Part shown: piece after piece, positions 44,945-55,651 of the stretch
Numbering within the stretch: the stretch's first letter is position 1
How the letters are laid out: every line of letters begins with the position of its first letter
Assembly: GCA_004352715.1 (NCBI GenBank)
Contig: SCFE01000106.1
Location: 415,349 to 479,348 of the forward strand
DNA: 64,000 nucleotides
Reading direction: 5' to 3'
Source of the DNA: Hofstenia miamia
Taxonomy: Eukaryota > Xenacoelomorpha > Acoela
Notes under the pieces: generated by a model
What the model was told of the DNA's origin: nothing
Database searches by the model: none
What the model saw: only the letters and a program-made list of their open reading frames with translations
Made by a program: the position numbers and the translations under genes

Positions 44945-45316
44945 AGATAGCTTATGTGTACCCTACATTAGCTCAGTGCTTACTCAAGACATGACACAAC
45001 TCGACTTAATCTCTATTGTGTGAAAGTGTTATATCTATTTGCACCTGGAAACTGTCACTAGTTGTTCATTCAATATTATATGTAGCCATTACTGAAATAT
45101 ATTGGCTTTAATAAATAAATATTGAACAACTTCCTAACCTACATTTACAATTACTACATGTAAGGTCATTATCAGTCGATTATAGGTCATTAATTTGGAT
45201 CTGAAAATATATTAAGATAATCCCTAAGGTTCAGTTATCCAACCATTTGTTGAGAGTCAATTATCTAATACATGTAGTTGGAATTGCTAGTTGGCTAATC
45301 AAGAGAAAAACCCCTA
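44945..45316. other. Spacer between LTR elements
   Basis: AT-rich, no recognisable feature; an AATAAA at about 45111. Confidence 0.4.
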
Positions 45317-45790
45317 TGCCTAACCTAAGTGCACTTTCGTGATCTGGCACAGAGACCCTTGAATCGTTCCCTGTGATGGATCCAGACCACTACTAAACAC
45401 CACTTGATTAGCTTGACATCGTATTAAATATTTCAAACCATTAATAATATGAAATAATAAGAATTCTAAGTAAAATTCTTTATCAACTCTTACAATAGTT
45501 TTAATTGTATTTATAGTAATTTGAAGAGAGGTACCTGTCAATTTAAATTTAAACATCTGCCAAGATGGCGGCTAAAAATAATGTAAGTGACAATTTGTCG
45601 AAAATGTTTTTATTGACAGATACAATTATCTCTTTTTTGAGACATGTTATTTTCTTGGTTGGAATATACAAATCAAACTGAAATAATCACACTTGATTTA
45701 ATCATAATATTTTTTAATCACTTCCTTTTGATCTTAGTATCTTCTTTAACATTTGCAGCTTATTTCTGTTTTATTTTGGATAATGCTACA
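45317..45790 (-). repeat. Probable 3' LTR of Gypsy-like copy 1 (outer end uncertain)
   Basis: On the minus strand the purine tract agctgaggggggcg (45804-45791) is followed by TGTAGCATTATCC at 45790, the LTR start. The outer end is not fixed; a TG on the plus strand at 45317 would give TG...CA and 474 bp. The LTR contains one exact copy (45356-45366) of the CGATTCAAGGG motif that also recurs in pol. Confidence 0.5.
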
Positions 45791-48700
45791 CGCCCCCCTC
45801 AGCTTGCGTTATTTTTAGCACAGCTTGTTCTCCGTGTACCAGAGTGTTTGCTTTTCGAATTATCGTTTCTGCCTGTTGATCAGACCACGTTGTTTTTGTG
45901 AATTCCGCCTGTTTTGTCATTTTTAGCACTGCTTCTCTTTCTGTGGTTGTAATGTTGGCGTATCTTAGGAACCGGGTTTCTCTAATATCTTCTGCTATTG
46001 GTGTTAGCTCTCTTAACTCATTGATTTTCTATGAGAAAATGTCATAATATTTTTGATATAACTGAATACCCTTGATGCTGATCATAAGAGTCATCTGTGC
46101 GTTGGCTCTACTTGTGTGTGCTAAATCTTCCCTAATCTGGTTATCAGGGTAAAAGAACATAAAAACTTTTCTTAAACTTCGAGTATTCACCACATCCTTG
46201 TAGAAAAAGCTAATGTTGTTTCTTACTTCTTCCTCTGTGATCGTTTTGGGGTCATCTTTATTTAATCTCATCATCATAACGATTTTGACCCTTTTGGTGA
46301 TGTTGTAGTATCAGTATCTTTTCTCCCATATATCATTCCAAACTATATCATTCACTCCTGAGAATAACATTATAGCTCTTGGATTTCTTTCTTCAATTTC
46401 ATTTCTCAGGTCTTGTAGTTGTACATTTATTGGTTTCCCATGTGTGTACAGTTGATCCGGCATTATTGTGCCCTCAATGTAGACTCGTTCTTTGTTATTC
46501 TGTTGTAACAATATTGCTTTCGACTTTTTGTAATCTTCTCTCTCGACTATGGCTTTCGCTTACTTTTCAGTATTCACATACGATTTGTACTCGTGTAATA
46601 ATGTTTTCGTGAACTTGACGTCCTTCGGTATTCTCCAACATGGTAGGACCATGGGTATTGCGATAGTCTCTGGCAGTGTGCAGATGAGGAGTTTCATTTC
46701 AATCTCTCTTTCTATGTGCCTTCTGTGGTCAACGCTGTTGCTAACCCTATGGTGGCAGGGTAATTTATTTTTGCTTCAGGAACCGTATCCCAGAATGCCT
46801 GAGTTAGTCCTTTTGGACTTAGCTTCAACCACAATTCTTCTGTCATTTCTACTCTTGAAGTAATGCACTCAATGTCTATAGTGAGTTGGTTGTATGGTCG
46901 TAATAGCTCCTCCAGTTCTGTTCGTGTAAAAGCTTCAGTAAACATAAGTTTCATCATTGCTATGGTTTGTTGTTCTCAGATACACTGGAAGTTTCTTTCT
47001 TTTATATCTTTTGACTCTTTTGTTATTTTGATTTTGACCAAGAAATGCTTGTCGTCTGTGTCAATCCACTCAATGGTCTTGGCTGGACTGATTTCTCCCC
47101 ACTTTTCTATGTTAATTCTGTCGATTTTTTGTTGTGTTTTGGGGGATAGTAGTAATCTCGATGATGTCAATAATTGTTCTTCTTCTAGCATTTCTGCTTG
47201 GCTCTTTGTGATCATTTCACACACCTCTACTGGTTCTGTAATACCTCCTCTTTTCATCATTTCAGTGCTTCTGAGGATCTTAGTGAATGTGCATAGTGGA
47301 CTGTCTTTTTCATAGCGTCTCATTTCACAGTCTAATATGTTCTGCACATTTTTCTGCATTATTATATTTCGAATTTCTGCTGTGCTTGCCAGTTTTCTTT
47401 TTATGATTTTTTTTGTTGTGAGCCATGGCTGGTTTTGAAGCTGTTTCATCCGTGTCTCGGATGTTGCTCCCCACATGTATTTCCTCATAGGCTCATCAAA
47501 TATAGTGATTTCACTGGGGCATATCCCCGTCTTATTAGCGATGCTTATCAATGATATTTTCCCCAATGGATTTTCTTGCATGATTATTCTGCTCAGTATT
47601 TTCTCCATTACTTGTAGTGGTTTTTCTGTTCTGTTTGGTGATTCCAGTTTTCCAGTATGTCCCTTTAGCAATCAGTTCTTTGTCTGTGTATTAATTGGGG
47701 ATATCGCGATTTCGTATCTCTTTGATTTTGTTAACCTGTGCCAGGTTTGTCGTGAGATCAGCAGTTTTAGTTCCACTTCTTCCGTCGTAAAGATGGCTAA
47801 TATCCATGCTGTAGTCCTGTAACGTATCTCTGGTGCGTTCTTCTCCTCAAATATCATTTGTTTAAAGTCTTTCTTTGTGTTTAATTCATAGGCTCAGTTT
47901 ACTTCCATTAACGCCATTTCAATTGATTTGTGGAACTTTCTAGATGGTGTGTCAATTCTTATCTTAGGCCAGCCTTGCTCTACTTTTTGTTGTAGTTTCA
48001 TTGTTTTCCAAATTGTTTGGATCTGTTGTAGATGTTCTTGACGTTGTGTGAAGCTGCACTTTATACACAGTGTGTTTGCTTTCTCAATGCCCTCTGTATC
48101 TGTTGTTAGCTCTATAGTTTTTGTATTCCTGTACAAATCAATTGCTATACATGGGTCTACCATGATTCAGTAGATTTGCGCCCAATAGTCTATTTGTAAA
48201 TCCAGTCATATCAGCTCTGGGATCATTGTGTTTTTATCTGATTTCTCCCTTGGGAAGATATTTTCTCCTATCTGACATGCAATTTCCAGGTGGTCAGGAA
48301 TCTCTTCTTCCATTGTAATTGTTATTAGTGCAATTCTGACATTTTGTACTCTTGCCATCCTAGTTATGTCATCTACTTTCTTTTCTAATGCTTTCGTGTA
48401 TTCTTTTTGTTTCAGGATGTGTATAATTGTGAGATTGTCTGCATCCATGTTGATCTCTGGTATCTCCGCAATTTTATCTTTATATGCCATTATTGCTTGG
48501 GCTGTATCTAGTGTGAATGCGTCATCAAATACGACGTGCACTGTACTGCGCATATATGGCCTTTCTAGCATTTCATTAATTTCCTGTGGATAGCTGATAA
48601 TTACATTAACTTTCAGCCTGTTGTTAGAATCAAGCACAATTGGTAAAAATTTCCCCTCGATCCTTGCGACTTTTCTTATATGGGACTTTGTTTCTGGCGA

Positions 48701-48905
48701 TAGTTTTGCGAATGCATTATAACGCATCTTTGATGTTCCCATGAAATAGGGGTGTAATGTTTCCCCATCTATTTTTGACATCCGCTTTTCTCTTTCTTTT
48801 GATCTTACAGTGCGTTCTGATGTTGTGTCTGAGGAGGCGTGTAGCTGGGTCATCCTAAATGGTAATCTACTGGTGCTTGGTTCACAGTCCGGAGGCTGTG
48901 AATCT
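45791..48905 (-). pseudogene. ORF3: about 1000-codon Pol extension of unknown function, copy 1
   Basis: From about 48905 down to 46712 the frame is the same as that of integrase, broken only by stop codons, nearly all TGA. A 10-bp deletion near 46715 (compared with copy 3) shifts the rest (to 45791). Landmarks from the N-terminus: KIDGETLHPYFMGTSKMRYN, LPIVLDSNNRLKVNVIISYP, DADNLTIIHILKQKEYTKAL, LYRNTKTIELTTDTEG, HLYNGR-side TTEEVELKLLISRQ, GICPSEITIFDEPMRKYMWG, LLSPKTQQKIDRINIEKWG, GLTQAFWDTVPEAKINYPAT, PETIAIPMVLPCWRIP, DQLYTHGKPINVQLQDLRNE, AIMLFSGVNDIVW, KVFMFFYPDNQIREDLAH. No membrane segments, so it does not look like an envelope. The last third resembles an SGNH-hydrolase layout (strand, GT/NIT turn, helix, strand ending in G-x-N-D) without the usual serine. 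Otherwise unrecognised. Confidence 0.6.
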
Positions 48906-49209
48906 GTGCTGATATTTTCTACTGCTTCGCCCTTGAATCAGCTTGCAGTTACTCGTATCGGCACTTGACTAGCTGTGGTTCTGGATGAGATGACGTCAGC
49001 CTTGAATCGCTTTCGTATCTCTACAGTTCTTCCACCACTTACACCTTCCTCTGGATCTCCACGTGTCTCACCACCCTTGAATCAGCATAGTGGACTATGG
49101 GAAGGAAAGTTGTGCTGCGCACCAGTTTTCTGCATGCCCTTGAATTGCCGGTGCAGATCCCTGGTGGGAGAGGCTCTTTGTCCGTTTGTCTCTCTGCCCT
49201 TGAATCAGC
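48906..49209 (-). repeat. RFKG-type repeat linker between integrase and ORF3, copy 1
   Basis: The motif CGATTCAAGGG (minus strand; plus CCCTTGAATCG) occurs in five variants at 48930, 48999, 49074, 49137 and 49197. The spacings of 69, 75, 63 and 60 are all multiples of three, so each reads in the same frame as x-F-K-G (or A) with x = Arg (CGA), Gln (CAA) or stop (TGA). Between them are 16-21 low-complexity polar residues. TGA and CAA at the first codon are both one CpG deamination from CGA, so the ancestral linker was probably a run of RFKG-headed repeats. Confidence 0.7.
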
Positions 49210-50760
49210 CTTGAGGACTACTAGAACGCCGTCTTACTCTACGTCGTCTATTCATCGGTTCTTGGTTCTTGTCCCTTCTGTCTTCGATTTGACTTCCGGT
49301 CTGAGAACTTCTGCGTATCCTTCTCCTTGGGTTGTTGTTGAGAGTCCCTCTGTCTGCTGGGCTCTGCGCACTCTCTTCCTCATCAGTGGGTGCATCATTT
49401 TGTTCTATTTTCCTAAATGCAGCTAGTAAATCTATATCCCATGTTTCAGGGTCATATATAGGTTTATTTCTCGCTGCCCTCTGAGGTAATATCCTTCTTC
49501 TCAGGTTGTCATCCGTGGTCTCCAGTATATATTCATCCTCGAATTCTTCTTCATGTACACTATCTAAATCGTACATATCGCATACAACCTCATTGCCATT
49601 AATTCGGCATATTTTAAATTCGGTGTTGCCATCTATTTTTGTTTCTTCAATGTCCGCTGTTGCTCTCTTCAGGTTTTGAAAATGTAATAGTCTATTGTTG
49701 TCTAACATGTATTCATTGTTCAGCAATGTTTGTGTTATCATGTGTGGGCCGGACCATACTGTTTTCAACTTCCGGACTTGGTTTGTGTCAACAAGTTTAA
49801 TCGGTGTGAATGCGTATACCTTATCGCCTACCTTATGTGCTTGACCATAAATTTTCTTATTATAGTTGCATTGTTGTCTCACTGCTGACTTCTTAATGTT
49901 GTGACACATAGTTTCGTGGATTCCCGTGATTTGGTTCCTTAGTTGTTGTATGTATGTGTTGTCCAATTTACTGCTGTAGTTGGTGTATTGCATTGATAAT
50001 GGAGTTATTGCCTCTCTTCCAAACATGGCTTTGAATGGCGATACCCCAGTTGTTGCATGTACCGATGTGTTATAATAGTATTCTATCATTTCTATAACCT
50101 CTTTCCATTTATTTCCTCCTATTCGTGTTGTTGCCACTCTTATCAATTTAATCAATGTTCGGTTAAGTCACTCCACCGCTCCATTCACCTGGGGGTGGTA
50201 GGCAGCTGTGCGTTCACTTGCAATTTCCAAAGGCCTTGCCATCTCTTGGAATAGTCCACTTTCAAACTGTGGCCTTTTATCTGTTATAATCATTTCCGTC
50301 AGTCCCAGTCTCAATATCCATTGCTTTAGAACTAACTTGGCTGTGGTTTCTGCTGTGGTATTCCACATCAGGACCATCCTTGCGTATTTGGTGAAATTAT
50401 CCACCATAACCAGCAGATATTGATAGCCTTCGGGATCTTTTGACAGCATTTCGAGGTCTATGTGAACTATCTCTTTAGGTTGCATCGCGATAATCTTTTC
50501 CAGTGGCGCTCATTGCGTTGGAAAATGCTGTTTGTTGTTTAGGAGGCATGTGGTGCATTTGTTAATAATGTCTTCCACGACTTTCCTGACGGCTGTTGTT
50601 ATAAAACGAGCATTAAATGTTTTCTCTGTTTGTGTTATTCCCAGGTGGCCCTCTGGTATCTCAATTAGATTCTTTCCGGCTTTGACATATAGCAGTCTGT
50701 TCTTATTGATCTTCCATTTATAACGTTCATAGTATCCCACCATTATATTTGATAGTGTTG
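49205..50760 (-). pseudogene. Integrase of Gypsy-like copy 1
   Basis: HHCC zinc region at 50743-50510: GHLG...CTTC present but the first His and about 13 residues are deleted. Catalytic core: VHIDLEM (first Asp), IITDKRPQFES (second Asp), NGAVE then TGA (Glu retained, stop right after at 50167). Further: YYYNTSVHATTGVSPFKAMFG, then GDKVYAF, KLKTVWSGPHMI (the GPF/Y-type C-terminal region), and an Arg/Ser-rich end RRRRVRRRSSSPQG. The frame continues into the RFKG linker. At least two TGA stops within the domain. Confidence 0.85.
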
Positions 50761-51420
50761 TTCACAGCTCTTTGAGCTTCTTGATGATCTTGCTTAGGAT
50801 TATATCATCTTTTTGTTTATCCACTATCTCTTATTAGTATTGGTAGCACTGCTTGACCCTTTTTGTCAACATTTATCTCTGGTAACTCCTCGTATTCGGT
50901 ATGCAGCAGGAATTGAAATTGTTTCTTTTCTCCATCTGTCTTTGTCGCATCTCTTTGGTACTTCGGGAGTGATGTCCAGAAATCTGCGTTATTATGTAAT
51001 GTCCCTTTCCTATGTTCAATCGTGAACGTGAACTCATTTAGATACTCGATCCACCAAGACACTATCCCGGATTTGTCTCACGAAAACTTTTTTAACCAGG
51101 CCAGACAGCTGTTGTCTGTTTGTACTCTGAACTCTCTTCCTATGAGGAAGTGTCAAAACTTTTTAATGCTTTCAATCAGCGTGAGCATTTCAACTTTTGT
51201 GGAGCCGTAGTTCTCTTTGCTGGCCCATAGTTTGTGACTGAAGAACTGGATGGGCACCTCCTTTCCATTTCTCATTTGGCCCAGTGTTGCCCCAATTGCC
51301 ACCTTGCTCACGTTGCAATCTAATATGAATTGTTCATTGTAGTCAGGTGTATTGAGAGAGGGTAGTTTCGCGAGTTCTTCCTTGATGTTATCAAGTTCCT
51401 CTTGTCTTCCCATGTCCATA
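50761..51420 (-). pseudogene. RNase H domain of Gypsy-like copy 1
   Basis: FILDCNVSKVAIGATLGQM, FFSHKL, STKVEMLTLIES, then QTDNS and TLHNNADFW, then a lysine-rich linker. In LTR-element RNase H the first catalytic Asp sits where this copy has Asn (DCN for DCD), as in copy 2; copy 3 keeps DCD. The frame differs from reverse transcriptase and integrase because of small deletions near 51415 and 50800. Confidence 0.75.
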
Positions 51421-52335
51421 CAAATGGAACTGCCTTCCTCATTAATCGAGTCATCTTTGCCATTTTCCCTGCTATGTTTGGGATAAAGGTTCCATAATAA
51501 TTGAAAAATCCCATGATTCTTTGGATGTCCTTTTTGTTGTTTGGCTTCTCTATTTTCCGGATCATTTCTCGGGAATTATCTTTCATACAGATCCTTCCTT
51601 TTTCTATCATTCTTCCGAGGAACACTATTTTCTCTTTGAGGATGTCGCATTTGTTTCCGTTGATCCGGAGTCCCGCATTCTCTAAGATTGTTAGTGTTCT
51701 TTCCAGTTTCTCCAAGTGTTCTTGGACTGTGTCACTTGTGACTATAATATCGTCTATATAGGCGTTGACTCCTTCTTCCATTCAATGTGTCTTGTTCTTA
51801 AGTACCTTCGTTATATATCTCTGAAAAGTTGCTGGCGCGTTGCAGAGTCCGAACGCCATATAAATCCATTTGTACAGTCCATATGGAGTTATGAATGCTG
51901 TTTTCTCTATGTCTTCCTCCTCCATTTTCACTTGCCAATAAGCTTTACATAGATCTAGTGTTGTAAAGTATTTATGTTTGCTGGCTTCATAAAGCATATC
52001 CTCTATTCGCAGTAAAGGGTATGAATCTTTCTTTGTCACTTCATTGGATTTGTGGAAATCAATGCATAGTCAGTACTTGTTCCCCTGCTTAATGAACACA
52101 GTGGGTGCTGCATACGGGCTTTCACTCGGTCTGACAATCTTATTGTTGATTAGTTTTTCTAGTATCTGATTGTATTCTTCCTTTAGCTTGGGGTACTCTT
52201 CTAACTGGTAGCTTGATCGGTTTATCCATTGTAGTCATGATCTTGTGTTTTTCGCCTACTGCTTGACCAACACTTATCTCCCCATAGTTGAATATATGTT
52301 TATGCTTTTCTAAAAGTGTTCTTAATTTTGTGATG
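51421..52335 (-). pseudogene. Reverse transcriptase of Gypsy-like copy 1
   Basis: MTTMDKPIKLPVRRVP start region, ESPYAAPTVF, then (after a TGA at about 52069) LCIDF, KKDSYPLLRIEDML, FTTLDLCKAYWQVKM, AFITPYGLYKWIYMAFGLCNAPATFQRY, AYIDDIIV (YIDD box intact, 51765-51750), LKEKIVFLG, IMGFFNYYGTFIPNIAG, PFVWTWE. These are the standard Ty3/Gypsy RT blocks 1-7. Stops: TGA before LCIDF (shared with copy 2) and TGA before MEEGVNAY. Confidence 0.85.
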
Positions 52336-53115
52336 TCTCACTCTTCTAGATGTTGGTAATCTTCGTCATTTATCTCTGGTATCCTGTGTGTATCTTCCTC
52401 TTCTGCTTTTGTCCCAACGCCCTTGAATTGGCTTTTGGGAGTATTTGCGACTTCGATGGTGTTCGTCCACTCGCCCTCAAGTCGGCCATGTGGAGTACTA
52501 TCCGCTTTCCTTTGCAAGTCCTCAAATCGACCATGCAAATTACTTGCTCCATCGTCGTCTTCCATTGCCTTCCAGATGAGTCTGATGTTAGTTCTGATGT
52601 ATTTTCCGTATATTCTTATCTGAGATCTTTTCAGGTTCACGTTCCCGTTCATAGCATTGAGTATTGGTACCCTTCCTCTGCCATTTTTTATCGTACAAAC
52701 GCTAGACAGCATTGAAACTTGTTTGGTGTTGATGCCTTTATTGTCATATAGCATTATGTTGGCTGTGATATCTTCTTCTGTTTCGATTGTGTGCATCTTC
52801 CATTGATTCGGCTGTAGATGAATATCTTCTTGTTGTTGAAACATGATCATTTTCTGTTTCTCCTGTTCCTCTTTGATTTCCATTTCTTCTTCTCTTACTT
52901 TTATTGTTCTGTTTGTGTGTGTCAACCACCACCAAAGGTTGTTCGAACATTGTGTTCGCGATTTTCATTTGTTCAACATCTATCTTCTTGTTACAATTCT
53001 TCATCTCTTCTCGTTGAAATCCCAATTTCATAGCACACTCGTCTGTAATTATAGATGTTGCTGCTCCAGTATCGATTGTTGCTTTTGTCATCACTCCGTT
53101 AATGGCTATTGTTAT
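52336..53115 (-). pseudogene. Protease and linker of Gypsy-like copy 1
   Basis: TIDTGAATSIITDECAMKLG is the retropepsin active-site region (D-T-G intact). Compared with copy 2, two deletions remove about 15 residues after NCNKK and the whole second half, including the I-L-G-(N)-D-F-L block, so the enzyme is dead. The linker (52925-52338) contains a RVPILNAM...QIRIYGKYIRTNI segment conserved in copy 2 and three motif variants at 52420, 52474 and 52519 (HGRFED, HGRLEG, SQFKG), also spaced by multiples of three. The domain is cut at the 53116 gap. Confidence 0.72.
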
Positions 53116-54115
53116 NNNNNNNNNNNNNNNNNNNNNNNNNNNNNNNNNNNNNNNNNNNNNNNNNNNNNNNNNNNNNNNNNNNNNNNNNNNNNNNNNNNNN
53201 NNNNNNNNNNNNNNNNNNNNNNNNNNNNNNNNNNNNNNNNNNNNNNNNNNNNNNNNNNNNNNNNNNNNNNNNNNNNNNNNNNNNNNNNNNNNNNNNNNNN
53301 NNNNNNNNNNNNNNNNNNNNNNNNNNNNNNNNNNNNNNNNNNNNNNNNNNNNNNNNNNNNNNNNNNNNNNNNNNNNNNNNNNNNNNNNNNNNNNNNNNNN
53401 NNNNNNNNNNNNNNNNNNNNNNNNNNNNNNNNNNNNNNNNNNNNNNNNNNNNNNNNNNNNNNNNNNNNNNNNNNNNNNNNNNNNNNNNNNNNNNNNNNNN
53501 NNNNNNNNNNNNNNNNNNNNNNNNNNNNNNNNNNNNNNNNNNNNNNNNNNNNNNNNNNNNNNNNNNNNNNNNNNNNNNNNNNNNNNNNNNNNNNNNNNNN
53601 NNNNNNNNNNNNNNNNNNNNNNNNNNNNNNNNNNNNNNNNNNNNNNNNNNNNNNNNNNNNNNNNNNNNNNNNNNNNNNNNNNNNNNNNNNNNNNNNNNNN
53701 NNNNNNNNNNNNNNNNNNNNNNNNNNNNNNNNNNNNNNNNNNNNNNNNNNNNNNNNNNNNNNNNNNNNNNNNNNNNNNNNNNNNNNNNNNNNNNNNNNNN
53801 NNNNNNNNNNNNNNNNNNNNNNNNNNNNNNNNNNNNNNNNNNNNNNNNNNNNNNNNNNNNNNNNNNNNNNNNNNNNNNNNNNNNNNNNNNNNNNNNNNNN
53901 NNNNNNNNNNNNNNNNNNNNNNNNNNNNNNNNNNNNNNNNNNNNNNNNNNNNNNNNNNNNNNNNNNNNNNNNNNNNNNNNNNNNNNNNNNNNNNNNNNNN
54001 NNNNNNNNNNNNNNNNNNNNNNNNNNNNNNNNNNNNNNNNNNNNNNNNNNNNNNNNNNNNNNNNNNNNNNNNNNNNNNNNNNNNNNNNNNNNNNNNNNNN
54101 NNNNNNNNNNNNNNN
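53116..54115. other. Assembly gap, 1000 N
   Basis: The sequence left of the gap (end of copy 1 protease, minus) is the inverted counterpart of 54660 in copy 2 (plus), so the gap hides a head-to-head junction with the gag and 5' LTR parts of both copies, or joins misplaced contigs. Confidence 0.9.
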
Positions 54116-54299
54116 CGTCGATCCTGTTCTCTAATCTCTCCGCTTGATCTAAATAAGTTTGGTTAACTAAGTAGCTACAAAGGCTCTGGTATATTAAATA
54201 TGTTAATGAACCACGCATTTATAGTAGAGGAGAGAAATTGGAAAATGTCAACCTCGCGTTATGTGTAACCTAAGAAAAGTAACAGTTTTCTCTAAGTAC

Positions 54300-54600
54300 G
54301 GCCATCACGGCAAGTTGGCATGATTCTACACAAGTCACATACACCCAAAAAAACTACTCTGAAGCAAAACAAGAGAAAGTAATAAAAGTCAAAGGAAAGG
54401 ATGGAAGAATGTGGAAATTAAAAGAAAAAGATGTTAAATGTTATGGCTGCAGACAGAAAGGACATAAAAACTAGACTGCCCAAAGCAGATAAATGTAATC
54501 AGTGATGAAGAGGCATACTATGATGAGGAAGATATACTAAAAATGGAAGATGAAATGGACAAAGCAACACCAACCAACGAGGAGTCAGAAAACTAAGTAG
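54300..54600 (+). pseudogene. Gag nucleocapsid end of Gypsy-like copy 2
   Basis: The frame TQVTYTQKNYSEAKQEKVIK then KVKGKDGRMWKLKEKDVK leads to CYGCRQKGHKN and a TAG (54472). This is a CX2CX4HX4C zinc knuckle; the last Cys (TGC at 54477) is displaced by a one-base deletion. An acidic tail follows in another frame (DEEAYYDEEDILKMEDEMDK). A single knuckle just before protease is normal for Ty3/Gypsy Gag. Confidence 0.65.
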
Positions 54601-54631
54601 AGCTCTGACTCATAACAACCATGCAGCAACA

Positions 54632-55096
54632 ATGATCCTAACGAACCTCGACATGATGAATACAATAACAATAGCCATTAATGGAGTGATGACAAAAGTG
54701 ACAATTGATACCAGAGCAGCAAAATCCCTAATCACTGATGAATGCACTACGAAATTGGGATTTCAACAAGAAGACATGAAGAATTGTAACAAAAGATTAA
54801 TTAATGCGTCAGGGGATTATATTGACACGAAGGGAATGGTAGACATTGCACAAATGAGAATCGTGAACATGATGTTTGAACAACCTTTGGTGGTGGTAGA
54901 CACACACAATAATGCATTACCATACGAAGTCATATTGGGAAACGATTTTCTGACAAAAAACGGTTGTGTCATTAACTACGTGAATAAGAAGATTAAGGTA
55001 AAAGAAGAAGAAATGGAAATTGAAGAGGAGCATGAGAAACAGAAAACAATCATGTTTCAACTGCAAGAAGACATTCATCTACAGCCACATCAATAG
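54632..55096 (+). pseudogene. Protease of Gypsy-like copy 2
   Basis: 154-codon open frame with INGVMTKVTIDTRAAKSLIT and YEVILGNDFLTKNG. The retropepsin triad is D-T-R instead of D-T-G, a change expected to abolish activity, while the later I-L-G block that copy 1 lost is intact. A lysine/glutamate-rich tail follows. Confidence 0.78.
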
Positions 55097-55650
55097 AAGA
55101 TGCACACAATTGGGACAGAAGAAAATATCACAGCTGACATAATGCTATATGACAATAAAGGCATCAACACTAAAAGAGTTTCAATGCCATCTAGCATTTG
55201 TACGATAAAAAACGGCAAAGGAAGGGTACCAATACTCAATGCGATGAACCTGAAAGTGAACCTGAAAAGATCCCAGATAAGAATATACGGAAAATACATC
55301 AGAACTAACATCAAACTCATCTGGAAGGCAATGGAAGACAAGGATGGAGCAAGTAATTTGCATGGTCGACTCAAGGACTTGCAAAGGAAAGCAGATAGTA
55401 CTCCACATGGCTGACTCAGGTTGACAAACACTATCAAAGTCGCGAGTACTCCCAAAAGCTGATTCAAGGGCGTTGGGACGAAAGCAGAAGAGGAAGATAC
55501 ACATAGGATACCAGAGATAAAGGACAAAGACTATCAACATCTGGAAGAACGAGACATCACACAATTAAGAACACTTTTAGAGAAGCATAAACATATATTC
55601 AACTATGGGGAGATAAGTGTCGGTCAAGCAGTAGGCGAAAAACACAAAAT
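55097..55650 (+). pseudogene. Protease-RT linker of Gypsy-like copy 2
   Basis: Contains RVPILNAMNLKVNLKRSQIR and IRTNIKLIWKAMED, conserved with copy 1, and the motif variants HGRLKD (about 55363), HG-stop (55410) and S-stop-FKG (55460, tgattcaaggg). Position-for-position comparison with copy 1 shows TGA here against CGA or CAA there. Ends FNYGEISVGQAVGEKHKI, the entry to RT. Confidence 0.65.
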
Positions 55651-55651
55651 C

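Noticed and set aside
48206-48853. ORF3 considered as an envelope or as Gag
   Set aside because: No signal peptide, membrane segment or zinc knuckle; a separate Gag zinc knuckle lies upstream of protease in copy 2 (54439), and ORF3 lies after integrase in the same frame.
45791-48905. TGA as a reassigned sense codon in these elements
   Set aside because: Several sites show CGA, CAA, CGC or TGG in other copies, and the host-type genes here (Rubicon-like terminal exon) use TGA as a normal stop; CpG decay is the simpler account, though shared TGAs are kept as a finding.
49097-49426. Plus-strand frames opposite integrase and ORF3 (for example 49097-49426, 52843-53115, 61118-61287)
   Set aside because: Shadows of the minus-strand pol frames; the protein families are recognised on the other strand.
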